Source: Theocolax elegans
Taxonomy: Eukaryota; Arthropoda; Insecta; Hymenoptera; Cerocephalidae
Length of the DNA stretch: 64,000 bases
NCBI GenBank assembly: GCA_026168455.1
Contig: CM047425.1
Span: forward strand, 44,412,711-44,476,710
Direction: 5' to 3'
Shown here: positions 32,741-43,502 of the stretch, piece by piece
How the letters are laid out: each line of letters starts with the position of its first letter
Numbering within the stretch: position 1 is the stretch's first letter
Notes under the pieces: generated by a model
The model's database searches: none
Seen by the model: only the letters and a program-made list of their open reading frames with translations
What the model was told of the DNA's origin: nothing
Program-made: the position numbers and the translations under genes

Positions 32741-33795
32741 TCTTAAATGCCGATACATGTGAATGTGAAGATGAAAATGAGCAAATATTAGCTAGATGAA
32801 AAATATGAGAAATATGCGAATTAGATAAAATGGAAAATAAATTAGATGATAACATGTTAAATGATTTTGATGAAATGGCGAATAAATTATGAGAGATGAC
32901 ATTATGAGTAATAGAGCTATGATCAGATAATTGCATGCTTGTAACTATATTTGAACTTATATCTAATGACAACAACGGACTAAATACATCTGATTGCTGG
33001 TCAGGCAAAACACTTTGACTAGAGGTTGGAAATCTACTACGCGGATAACGAAAAGACCAACCAGTATTAAAAATATTACTAAAAACTGAATCCAAATCAC
33101 GACCGCTGACCCCCCCAAATTTCGCGTCCAATACCTCCTTACCGTCGTTGGCTGTCTAATAATTTGCATATAAATCGTAATAGAATCATGGCCCGCCGCG
33201 AAGGGGACCGATGACTTTACAAATTTAAAATGAGGTACCGGTTCACGAATAACGAAAAGATCAAGCCATGTATGAGATGTACCCACTGATGTGACTGCAT
33301 GATGAGTCGGCTCCAAATCGGAAAGCGTAAGGTTCAGAGCCGATATGTTTGCCCTCATCATGTCCGCCGCACCGCCCGCTGATTTCATGTCAATATTAAA
33401 ATCACCCGTAATACAGCATGACCATGCGACGGAGGTAAATCCGACAATACATCAAACAATTTTGAAGGATAAGTTGCCGTAGGCCTTCTGTAGACAACTC
33501 CCAAAACTAACGACGAAAATTTACCTGAAATTTTTAACAAAAGATATACCGGTGAGTTAGAGAACTGTTCATCAGAATGTGCCAACGTAACTTATAGTGA
33601 CTTCTACATACGCAGCTACACCACCACCTTCTTTACCCAAACGATCAAGTCTAAATAATGTATAACCCAGTAACTTAAGAATATCCGAGGCATCTGATTC
33701 CTTCAAAAATATTTCAGTAAGCGCAATCACATCATGTGTCCGCGGAAAAACCAGTGCTTCTAAAGAAATAAAATGAGTTTTGAGTCTATTAATCC
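32741..33795 (-). pseudogene. LINE-2 endonuclease part
   Basis: Reads FLKESDASDILKLLGYTLFR, GKEGGGVAAYVE (near 33620), LVLGVVYRRPTATYPSKLFD (near 33500), the catalytic GDFNIDMKSAG and the terminal AGHDSITIY. A further segment (VSGRDLDSVFSNIFNTG) is in another frame. It is the N-terminal half of the LINE-2 ORF2 whose RT lies at 27330-29083. In this copy a missing A in GTAATAACAG near 33406 breaks the frame; the second copy (47382-48005) is open there. Confidence 0.8.
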
Positions 33796-35027
33796 TCTAT
33801 TATATTAAAGTAAGGACTTGATAACGTCGTCGTCGTCTTCCACAACGTCGTTGTCGTTAACGTCGTCGTCGTCGTCGTTTTTATACAATTTTTTTAAATT
33901 ACTATAAAACTAATATAGATAATTTGTCAATCCGAAATCGAGCGGATAGATTTTTTTATTCTCAACAAAGTACATTTGGTTCAATTATAAAAAAATCAAT
34001 AATATTATCAAAAATTTAAAAAAATTAATTTTTCAAGAATCGAAAATTGTCATTATAACAAAAACTATTCGAGGAATAAGTAACCACATTCTTTTCCCGA
34101 ATTCGGAAAATAAAAAGTGCACTACACACGAAAGGTGAACGATATTGATCGAGTAGTTTCGAAAATACGGCGGTATACGTCGACACAAACACACATCCAT
34201 ACAGACATTTTCTAAAAACCCGTGATTTCAACTCCTGATATGTTAGAACATACTTGTAACATGTTTTTAGCGAGTCGATAAAATTTAACTATCACAAAGC
34301 TTCCTCTATGAGGAAGCAATAGAACTACATAAAATTAATTTCCTCAGTGTCAAGGTTTATATATTTGAAAACTTTTTAATGCGCCGTAATATAAAAAGGA
34401 AAAAGAGAATTCTTTCAAATTTGATCTTGAATATCTATGTAGAATATTGAAATAATACAGAAATTTTATGCTTCTTTTCCTATCCCGCACTGTCATATTC
34501 TTTTCAGCGAAAAATTTTAATTTTATCGATTTTTGATTCGATTGATTTTATATAATTAAGCGTATTTTATATGTTTTATATATTCAAAATATTGATTAAA
34601 ATTTTTCACTTATCTGGAATTGCTTACACAGAAAAGATTAAATTAAATTATAATCATTTCAAACAGTTATAAGTTAACGTAAGCCATAAAAGCCAAATTC
34701 AACCGAGGGAGCGGTAGCGACTGAGGTATAAATTGCTAGTATTGATATCAATAATGGAAAACAAATTTTTCGCCTGACCAACATCCCCTCATTGCGAAGG
34801 ACACCCACGATTAGGAGGAAGGGAGAGGAGGTCAACTTCAGCATTTATGCGAATCAATGATCCCTTTTTCTCTCTTCTTAAATAAACAATTGAATTTAAA
34901 TATGAGTATAATAATATCGGTCTCTCCGAACCAAATGCTTTACTTTAGAATAAAGCAGGCCTATCGTAAACTTTGTCCACTATGGTTGGTGGAATTTCCC
35001 AGAGCACGGCCTTTTTAAAATAATTAA
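33796..35027. other. AT-rich segment with trinucleotide repeat, no gene
   Basis: Contains a (CGT)n-rich run at 33825-33882 and otherwise AT-rich DNA. The open frame at 34025-34231 has no motif. In the minus sense this is the sequence downstream of the hammerhead ribozyme. Confidence 0.55.
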
Positions 35028-35096
35028 AGGCGTTTCGTCCTCGATCTCCAGCTTGGACTCCTCAGTAAGGAACTGGAGATTTTACCTTAGACGCCT
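35028..35096 (-). ncRNA. type III hammerhead ribozyme
   Basis: A 69-nt self-cleaving fold, 5' to 3' on the minus strand. Stem III is AGGCGU with ACGCCU (6 bp). The cleavage triplet is GUC. Stem I is UAAGG with CCUUA (5 bp, 14-nt loop). The core is CUGAGGA. Stem II is GUCC with GGAC (4 bp, 14-nt loop). The core ends with GAAA. All invariant core positions are present. Predicted cleavage lies between 35090 and 35089. Loop 1 AUCUCCAG and loop 2 CUGGAGAU are perfectly complementary, as expected for a loop-loop contact that stabilises natural hammerheads. A TATATATAG stretch lies about 50 nt upstream in the minus sense. It is not in a recognised element. Confidence 0.9.
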
Positions 35097-35184
35097 GTCG
35101 CAAGATGAACCGCGACGCCAGCAAGATGTTCTGCGGCTATATATATAGAAAAGAGACGACGATCTCTCACTCGTTGGACGCACG

Positions 35185-35252
35185 CACGCGCACACGCACG
35201 CGCACACGCACGCACACACACATACGCATACACACACACACACACACACACA
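35185..35252. repeat. (ACGC)/(AC)n microsatellite, target of the R1-clade LINE
   Basis: Mixed ACGC, ACAT and AC repeats ending exactly where the R1-clade element begins (cccgtgtcggg). Confidence 0.9.
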
Positions 35253-35442
35253 CCCGTGTCGGGTTTGCTGGTCCCGCATCGTGGCGCCTCCCCAGGTGGT
35301 GGATAGGGGAATGCTTTCCAGATATGGATGGTACCGAAAAAAATCAAATATTCGGGGCGAACCAAAACCAGATAGGGAAAGGCACCCCGAAATTAAACCA
35401 ATTATGGATAGTGAGGTTTAAACAACACTATCCCAAGCGGGC

Positions 35443-36797
35443 ATGGCAGTCCTGCCAAATCTCGCCACTGATTCCGATCGGGTGAAAGCCCCGATGGTGA
35501 GTGCTGGTCCCACGGATTTTGGGGGGGGGGGGGACCAAACTCACACCGTTAAAATAGTAAGTGCTGTGGAGGTTGGTCACTCGGCCTCTGTAGCATCAAA
35601 TGCTACGTGTGACCTGCCCTCATCTGAGATGTCGAGTGACGCTGACAGAGCTTTCCTCCGTCTGCGTGAGAAAATAGACACCCTGGTGGAGTTTTTCTTA
35701 ACAAGAACAATATCCACAAGGTAATCAAGTCTATGGCGAGAGCTACCAGCAGGTCCCTACGTGAGTATGCTCGGGTAAGAAACGCGCAGCACCCGAGAGG
35801 AAGCGAAGATAGCTCGGCGGGCACGCGCAGAGATGGAACGTGCCAGACGTCGCCTATCTTTCGCAAAGAGGCGCGCCAAAATAAGGCGGACGAGAGGGAG
35901 AGACCCTCTCCACCACGGAACCTGCCGAAGAGGAAGAAACAGGCAAAACAACCAGCCAAGGAAACCGGACCAGTCGAACCTAGTACCGGAAACAATAATG
36001 ACCAGCTGAAGTCACGCGAGTAGGCAACAGTTGTACGCAAGGCCAAGAAACCAGGCCAAAAGCGCAAGCAGCTGGAGCAGACCAAGGATGTCGGAGGGCC
36101 GGCTGGGGTGGTTAAAGGACCGAAGGCGGTCTTGAAGCCAGTCCGCCCAGATGCCATCAAAATCAAAGCGATGGCAGGGCGGTCTTATGCCGACATCCTG
36201 AGACAAATTCGAACGGCTCCAAACCTCAAGCCACTCGGAGAGAGAGTTTCGAATATCCGGCGCACAAAAACGGAGGAGCTTTTGATAGAGCTGGGTAAGC
36301 CGGGAGTCATAGCTCCGGAACTCCAGGGCGCGGTCTCGTCCACGCTAGGTGGTCCAGCGGAGGTCTAGCTACTGTCCCACAAGGAGTTCATTTTAATAAA
36401 GGACATTGACGAGACTGCTACGACGGAAGAAGTAGCGGAGGCAATCTCCGCGGTGATCGAGTCAGAAGTGGTGCCTTCTGCAGAAATAAAGTTCAGAGGG
36501 TCCTACGGAGGCACCCTAATGACCAGCGTTCTGCTACCGGTGACAGCAGCAAAAAAGCTGCTGCAAAATGGGAAGCTTCGGATAGGTTGGATGAACTGCA
36601 GGGTTCGGCTTCGCGAGGCTGTCTCGCGATGTTACCGGTGCCACGAGACTGGCCACATCGCGAGGAACTGCAAAAGTGCAGTTGACCGATCATCGCAGTG
36701 TTTTCGGTGCGGCCAAGAGGGCCACAAAGCAGTGAATTGCGTGGCAAGTAAGGCCATAGCCACGCGTGGGTTTGAAGCACCTGTCAAAAATGGCTAG
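35443..36797 (+). pseudogene. R1-clade ORF1 (Gag-like), copy 1
   Basis: Gag-like RNA-binding protein. The N-terminal and middle parts are basic (LPKRKKQAKQPAKE), and the C-terminus carries CCHC zinc knuckles (CYRCHETGHIARNC, CFRCGQEGHKAVNC). Two in-frame TAG stops (36021 and 36366) are shared with copy 2. One T is missing in a T-run near 35697 relative to copy 2, adding a frameshift. The last codons overlap ORF2. Confidence 0.85.
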
Positions 36798-39278
36798 GGT
36801 GCTACAAGTAAACCTAAACCACTGTGCAGTGGCTCAGGACCTGCTAGCACAGTTGGTCAGGGAAGAAAGGTCTACATTGCCATCGTCAGCGAGGAGTATA
36901 GGGATCTGACTGTGCCGAATTGGGTGAGTGATGTCACTGGTAGAGCGGCCATTTGGGTATGTCGAAACCTCCGTGTATCCGGAAAAATGGCCACTTTACT
37001 CCCAAATTTCACCTGGGTGGCGGTGGCGGGTATACGACTATACAGTTGCTACCTCCCACCCAGTGACAACATCAAGAAGTTCCTGGGATCCCTTGATGCC
37101 ATCGTCACCAACGCGCGGTCCTCTCGACTGCCAGTAGTCATTAGAGGGGACATCAACGCTTGGGCGACGGAATGGGGCAGTTCAAGAACTAACGCCAGAG
37201 GTGCGGCACTCCTCGAGGCCTTCGCCATACTGGGGTTGGAGATTGCTAACACCGAGAGGGTTTCCACTTTTTCTAGAGCGGGCAAGTCCTCCATAATAGA
37301 TCTGACCTTTATCGATCCTAGATTGATGAGGGGAGGGTCTGAATGGAAAGTTAGTGATCGTTACACGGGAAGCGACCATCAAGCACTCGTGTACCAGCTC
37401 CAGCTGATTAACAGAGTAGCAGGTCGGGACAACAAGCCAACATATAGGAGGTGGGCACCGTCTACGTTCGACCGGGAGATGTTTCTCTGCGCTCTTGAAG
37501 AGGTAACAGTGGAAGGAACACCGGAAGACAAATCCAGAAACTCATGTGTGCCATAACAATGGCTTGCGATGTCTCAATGGCCAGAGAACTAAACCCTCTT
37601 AGCCGTCCGCCAGTTTATTGGGTGGAACGAGAGTATCGCAGAAAAACGAAGTGAGTGTCTGCGGGCTCGGCGACTGCATCAAAGAGCTCGGAATAAGCCG
37701 CAGTATCAAAAGCTAACTGCGGGTTATGAATTAAGACGCAAAGAGCTTAAGTCTGCCATCAAAGTAGCAAAGCGTAAGTGCTGGCGTAATTTCTGCGATG
37801 AAGTGGACCGCGACCCCAGGGGTAATCCGTACAAAACGGTGATGAGCAAGATCAAACCCAGGGGCGCCACAACACCCACGTATCCGCACTTCCTTGACAG
37901 AACCGTTCGCTGCCTGTTTCCACCACATTACAAGCGAGCAGCTGACACGAGTCCTGACGGTGGCAGACGATGCAATCGTGCCGCCAGACGTTAGTGTTAC
38001 CGAGCTGACAATGGCTACAAGAAAATACAGGTCCGCAAAGCCCCAGGACCAGATGGAATACCTGGTCTGGCCATTAAAACCGCTGCGCTGAATGTGCCAC
38101 ATATTTTTGCGCAAACATTGACACATTCAGTGCCTGTCTCAAAGCGGGATGCTTTCCAGCGCAGTGGAAGGTGCAGAGACTGGTGCTCCTCCCCAAGGGG
38201 AATAGACCTCCGGAGGAGCCATCCTCGTACCATCCGCTTTGCCTGCTGGATATAGCCAGGAAGCTATTCCAGCGGGGTGATACGTGCCAGGATGCAGGCA
38301 ACTACTGCACGAGTAGGCGACCTGTCCGACAATCAGTTCGGTTTCCGAAAGGGGCGTTCAACCATCGAAGCCATAAGCCGAGTTGTTGAGCTGGCTACCA
38401 GTGCCATCAATGGTATCCGGAATTCGAGGCGTATGTGCGCCATTATCGCCTTGGATATCCGTAACGCTTTCAACTCGGCCCGATGGGACAACATAATGTT
38501 GTCCTTGGAATATCTGAAGGTGCCGCTCTACCTCCGAAAGATCACCTCGAGTTACCTCGCGGATCATACCCTCCTCTATGACACCGGGCATGGCATGCAC
38601 TCCTATAGTACTACCGGAGGCGTGCCACAGGGTTCGGTCCTGGGGCCACTTCTCTGGAACGTTGTGTACGACGGGCTGCTGAAACAACAGCTTCCAGAGG
38701 GGGCGTCGATGGTGGCCTTTGCAGACGACGTGGCGTTAGTCGTCGTCGGTAAGAGTATCGAAGAGGTGCAATACCTTGGAGATATCTCTATTGAGGTAGT
38801 AGCGGGATGGTTGAGCAACCATGGGCTGCGTCTAGCGGCTGAAAAAACAGAGACGGTGCTCATATCTCGAACGAAGCAAAGGAGGTACGCCACCTTTACC
38901 GTAAACGGTAGGTCTGTAAGATCGGTGGACACTATGAGGTACCTGGGTGTCACCTTGGATGCGCGGATATCGTTCAAGTAACATCTCTTGAATGCAGGGA
39001 CGAAAACGGCAAGAGTAGCTGGGGCTCTGTCGGTCTTAATGCCCAATATCGGAGGGCCGAAGCAACCTCGCCGGGCCCTTTTAACGACAGTTGTAAGCTC
39101 TGTAATCTGTCCGATAAGTACCAACAAAACCTATGGTGCGGCTTGCCCACAAGCCTGCAGAATAGCCGCTTTGAGGGTAGCTCATGCATACAGAACAGTG
39201 TCCGATATCGCCCTCTCGGTGATCGCCGGAATCCCGCCCTTCGATCTCTTAGCGATGGAGAGGGCTGATACTTACAGA
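36790..39278 (+). pseudogene. R1-clade ORF2 (endonuclease plus RT), copy 1, truncated
   Basis: Starts MARVLQVNLNHC at 36790 within the ORF1 stop region (ATGGCTAG). Endonuclease motifs: VVIRGDINAWATEWG and TGSDHQALVYQL. RT motifs: ALDIRNAFNSARWD, GGVPQGSVLGPLLWN and the catalytic FADDVALVVV. It has more indels than copy 2 (near 36868, 37621, 37953, 38020 and 38275), all single-base. It ends at the duplication junction. Confidence 0.87.
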
Positions 39279-40465
39279 GAATGGTTTTAAAGGGGAGTGA
39301 ATGAATCACTAACTAAGCCAAGTTTCTGCAGAAAACGCCAGCATTGTGATTGGTCAGTAATATCATGTAATGAGCGTTCATATTATGAATTTCGACCAAC
39401 TTTCAACAACCGCTTGAGATCACGACGTAAAATCTTATAATTGGCAAGCAACATAGGATCTTTGCGACGCTTAGCTATTTTAAATAGACGATCACGTTCT
39501 TTCCATCTATCTTTGAGATCTTTCGTAACCATGGTGCAGGACATGGACGAATATTACGAGTAACAAATGGCGCAAACTTATCTAAATTATTATAAAAACT
39601 GTATGTAGAGAATCTAAATATTTATCAACAGTCCATCGGTAACAGATGAAGTATTAATAACCTCCAATCTTTAGCAATTGAATTCGCAAATACAACAGGT
39701 GAAAAGTTTTTAAAATCACGATAAGTATAAACATTATAGTCACTAATGGCAGAGATAGATTATAATCAATAGTGATAAAATCATGACTATTCATAAATGG
39801 ACTTTGTGACTGTTTAGACTTAACAACCTTATCAGGCGAATCCGTAATAATTACAACAAGCCAGGTGTCCGAATTGTCCCTATGATGGGTTGCATTAAAA
39901 GGAATAATGTAAAATGAATATTCTTTACCTAGATCACACAAATGAGTGCTATAATAATCATTATCAAGCAAATTAGAATTCAGATCTCCAGCAATTATAA
40001 TATTACTATACATATGGGCACGATCCTGAAGAGACTAAAAAAACTTTGTTAACACATGACCCTTGGTCTACTGTAAACAGAAGCGAAGAGAATCTTTGTA
40101 CCATAAATCAATAATTCTAACATCAAATGCTCAGTCTCATTGAGATTCGAAATTTGCGGATCTTCCGAAATCTTGAAAGAAATACCATTTCGTATATAAC
40201 AGCCAACACCACCACCTTACATAAAATCGCGCCTACCAGTAATTGACAATAACCTCGGTCGTTTCGGACTAATGAGTAATTAGCAACATAATAAATTGAA
40301 TCTGCCCGAGTTGGAATCAACCATGTCTCCGATATAGATAAAATGTCAATATTTTCAGATACAAGGAGAGACTCAATTTCGGAATGATGGTCCATAATAG
40401 AATTGGCATTTATTTGACTAACACGAACAAATGAAGGGACGCAGAACGGCTGAACGCATACATTA
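39279..40465 (-). pseudogene. LINE-1 endonuclease, copy 2
   Basis: Same content as 24857-26045, with single-base deletions in homopolymers (near 39299, 39526, 39590, 39635, 39667 and 39753). These break the open frame of 211 residues in copy 1 down to 119 (39654-40013). Confidence 0.85.
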
Positions 40466-40489
40466 TTACTAATAGATAGTCAACATAAA

Positions 40490-41137
40490 GCTTCCGAATC
40501 AGCTTCAGTAACTATCTGAATACGCGGAGAATTATCGTTTTACGGACAAAGATTTTGCTGTCACGCGTCCAAATATACTTATACTTTAAGGGTTCGAGTT
40601 TATTTTTTACAAGTAGTCGCAATTCATGAATAGGCTGGGGCAACTATTCGAACAAATTAACCCTCTTATCAGCAAAGTTTCCCGCATAATTAACAAGGAT
40701 GCCATATTTAATTAAGCCAAATTCACGTTTTGTTTCTAGTACAAAATTTCGTACTTCAGGAGACTTGAATCTAATAACAAAAGATTTAGTATCATAACTG
40801 GGGACGCGGTGAAGAAGTTAAAGCATTTTCAGGAGGTTCAGCTACACGTGTGTTAAAAGAGCGGACATTCAAAATATCGTTTATCAAATGGTCAAGTTTT
40901 ATCAATGATAAGATCTTACACGATAAATCATACAATGGAATCTCACAATTTATCGGAACACCCGAGACCTTAATTTGAGTATTTGGCATTGCAGTGACCT
41001 GATGATCCTTAAGCTGCTGCACCTCATTACGCATTGTGGCAACTTCACATTCAAGGGCAGTCATACGAGTATTGTGGCTCTCTACATTATCGTTAATTTT
41101 ATCTAACTTAGCATTAGCATCATTGAATCGCTATCTA
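40490..41137 (-). pseudogene. LINE-1 ORF1 (Baculo_FP-like), copy 2
   Basis: Same as 26074-26717. An extra G near 40801 shortens the open frame after SSPRP. It carries the same TAG before LPQPIHELR. Confidence 0.7.
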
Positions 41138-41218
41138 GCGGGCAATTTAGAAACAACGCAGTGAGCAATTATTAGCAAAACACGTGTTTGGCTAACATAA
41201 ACTAATTTTAAATACTAA

Positions 41219-41220
<2 letters not shown>

Positions 41221-41262
<42 letters not shown>
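41221..41262. repeat. (TA)n microsatellite, copy 2
   Basis: Counterpart of 26811-26846 with a slightly different length. Confidence 0.9.
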
Positions 41263-41265
<3 letters not shown>

Positions 41266-41695
41266 TATATTAGATAAAAATGAATAAAAATTAGAAAAAA
41301 AAAAACGCATTAAACTAAAGCCACAATAATAACACTCACACAACCGAAAATAATAGAAATAATTTTATAGCACTTATATAAGTTTAGATTTATACTCTAT
41401 AACTTTAACAGTCATGAACTTGGACACAACGTGCAGACTTGATGTATTTGGCTCTAGTTGATGACGTATAAGAAAAGAAGGATTGACCGTCGTAGCCGTC
41501 ACTGCTTGACAAGTTGGTCAGTAAAGATGAAAGAATCCCACTAAGATGAATACAAGTAGCCAGCAAAAATTTAAAACAAATCCATATCAAGGAAACCAGG
41601 TCCGCTGTAAACAAGTATGAACTCCCAACCAAGCGTTAAAAATCAATAAATAACGTATTATGTAGGAGCTAACAGAAGAGCGTATGTCTACTTAC

Positions 41696-41748
<53 letters not shown>
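41696..41748. repeat. (GA)n microsatellite, copy 2
   Basis: Counterpart of 27283-27329, a few bases longer. Confidence 0.9.
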
Positions 41749-41750
<2 letters not shown>

Positions 41751-43502
41751 AACTTTATTGGGCTTATAGGGGTAGAAACCCCGTTAACACATTATTACAA
41801 AATGTCGCTAAAAAGTTAACATAAAAAATATAAGTAACAAAAATTAGCGCAATAACAAGAGATAACGTTCATCGCTTAGAACAACGCAAAGTTAAAAATA
41901 ACAATAAAGCTATAATATAAAATATAATAAAACAATAAGTACAAATCTTACGCAGCATAAAATGGCCTACAATTAAACAATCTGAGGACGGATGAGGTTT
42001 TCACGCATAACTCTGTCATCCCAGGCTGAACAATCAAGTCTAAATAGATGCTCAAATAAGGATGTTTTAAAATGATTAATGTGGGATGGATCAAATGGAA
42101 TGAATGAATTGAACTGAAATGAATTTAACAATTTAGAGGCAGTTATAACACAAGATTTATTTAAAGATTCTGTACGTGGAGGAAGATAGGTTAAGGGTTT
42201 AGGAGAAAATCAAGAAGGATATCCAAGATGATCTGCTGAATGGTCGATTTTAGAGTAATGTTCAGCAAGATAATGAGGTGAATTTCGAGCAATAACACTA
42301 TAAGCCAGTATTCCAATGAAATACAAACGTCTAGACTCAACTGACAGCCATCGCAAATGTAATCTATACGGTGTTACATGATCACGTCTACGCAGAGTTC
42401 CCCATACAAATCGCACACCACGCATTTATGAGTCGCTGAAGTCTTAGGTTCCGCACCTGTTGAATATCATTATATACAGCACACGCATAGTCGGAATGAG
42501 GCATGATAAGCGTCCTCACGAGATATTTTCTAGTGTTCTGAGAGAATGCTCTCCTATGGAACCGTCGTGAACGTAAGACCCCGTGGACCCTCTGCGATAT
42601 TAACATCACCTGCTTTGACCAGTCTAACGATTTAACCTCGTTCTCATAATCCAAATGGGCATTCAACAACTTAATCCGGGGAGCAGCAGCCAGATCCACT
42701 CGCGAAACATATGCCTAACTGCCCAGGATCATAACCTTTGTTTTGTTTACATTTAGTACAATACCATTTCATACAGCCCAGTATGCTACCGCGTTTGCAT
42801 CCTGTGTAATTCGATGCACACCCATCTCAAAATTCGCTGGTGAAAAAGTATAATAAACTTGGGCGTCATCGGCATAGAGCATGCATTTACTAAATTGAAG
42901 CACGTCCGGCAAGTCATTTATGAAGATAGAGAATAATAATGGACCCAATACACTGCCCTGTGGCACTCCCGAATTCACCCCAAGCCAGTCCGAACAACCA
43001 CCCAAATCATCCACAACCGCCTGCGTACGACCTACTAAATAATGATAAAACCATCTCAAAACAATGTCAGTGCAACCCAACCTATGGAATTTAAGCAGAA
43101 GCGGCCCATGCGGCACAGACTCAAACGCTTTAGAGAAGTCGAACAGAACCAAGACTGTTATCATGCGGGAATCTATAGCCCTTCTAATATCATCCAGGAC
43201 CCCTAAAAGTGCAGTCTGCGTGTTATGACCTCTGCGAAAATCCGCTTGTCTTGGATTTAACAATTGATAGTTCTCCAAATAAGACGACAACTGAAAATGA
43301 ATTAATCGTTCCAAAAGTTTCGAGATTTCGCAGAGTTTGGCTATCGGTCTAGTATCAGAGCAAGTCCGAATCCTGCTCGACTTCGCCAATGGAAACAATA
43401 AGGTTCGCTTCCAACATTCCGGCAAAAATCCAATCATTAATATCTCGTTGAAGACTTCAACTAAATGCGAAATTATTTGCGATTCTAAAAGTTTTAGCAT
43501 TT
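41749..43502 (-). pseudogene. LINE-2 reverse transcriptase and C-terminus, copy 2
   Basis: Same as 27330-29083. An extra C near 42418 splits the C-terminal frame into 42388-42699 and 42210-42425. One substitution (near 43013) changes AVGDDLGG to AVVDDLGG. This is the only base substitution I noticed between the two duplication units. Confidence 0.88.

Larger units (their letters stand above)
24857..39278. repeat. 14.42-kb duplication unit, copy 1
   Basis: The segment is repeated head-to-tail at 39279-53697. Left flank ...tgcagg|GAATGG, junction ...acaga|GAATGG, right flank ...acaga|GAAGGT: a 3-bp GAA is shared at all breakpoints. The copies are otherwise identical except for roughly 30 differences, nearly all single-base homopolymer or microsatellite indels. 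Confidence 0.97.
35253..39278 (+). mobile_element. R1-clade LINE, copy 1, cut at the duplication junction
   Basis: Same element as 49673-54427 but it ends abruptly at 39278 (...gatacttacaga), where duplication copy 2 begins with LINE-1. The C-terminal zinc region and 3' UTR are absent. Confidence 0.9.

Noticed and set aside
34025..34231. 68-codon minus ORF as a gene downstream of the hammerhead
   Set aside because: No recognisable domain; AT-rich context; repeated only because of the 14.4-kb duplication.
35253..35360. HDV-like ribozyme at the R1-clade 5' end
   Set aside because: Some R-type LINEs have one, and the region is GC-rich with CTGG/CCAG pairs, but I could not build the required double pseudoknot by eye.
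35603..36166. Long minus-strand ORFs opposite R1 ORF1
   Set aside because: Antisense shadows of a GC-richer coding region. Similar shadows occur at 38.6-39.3, 30.5-30.9 and 53.0-53.5 kb.
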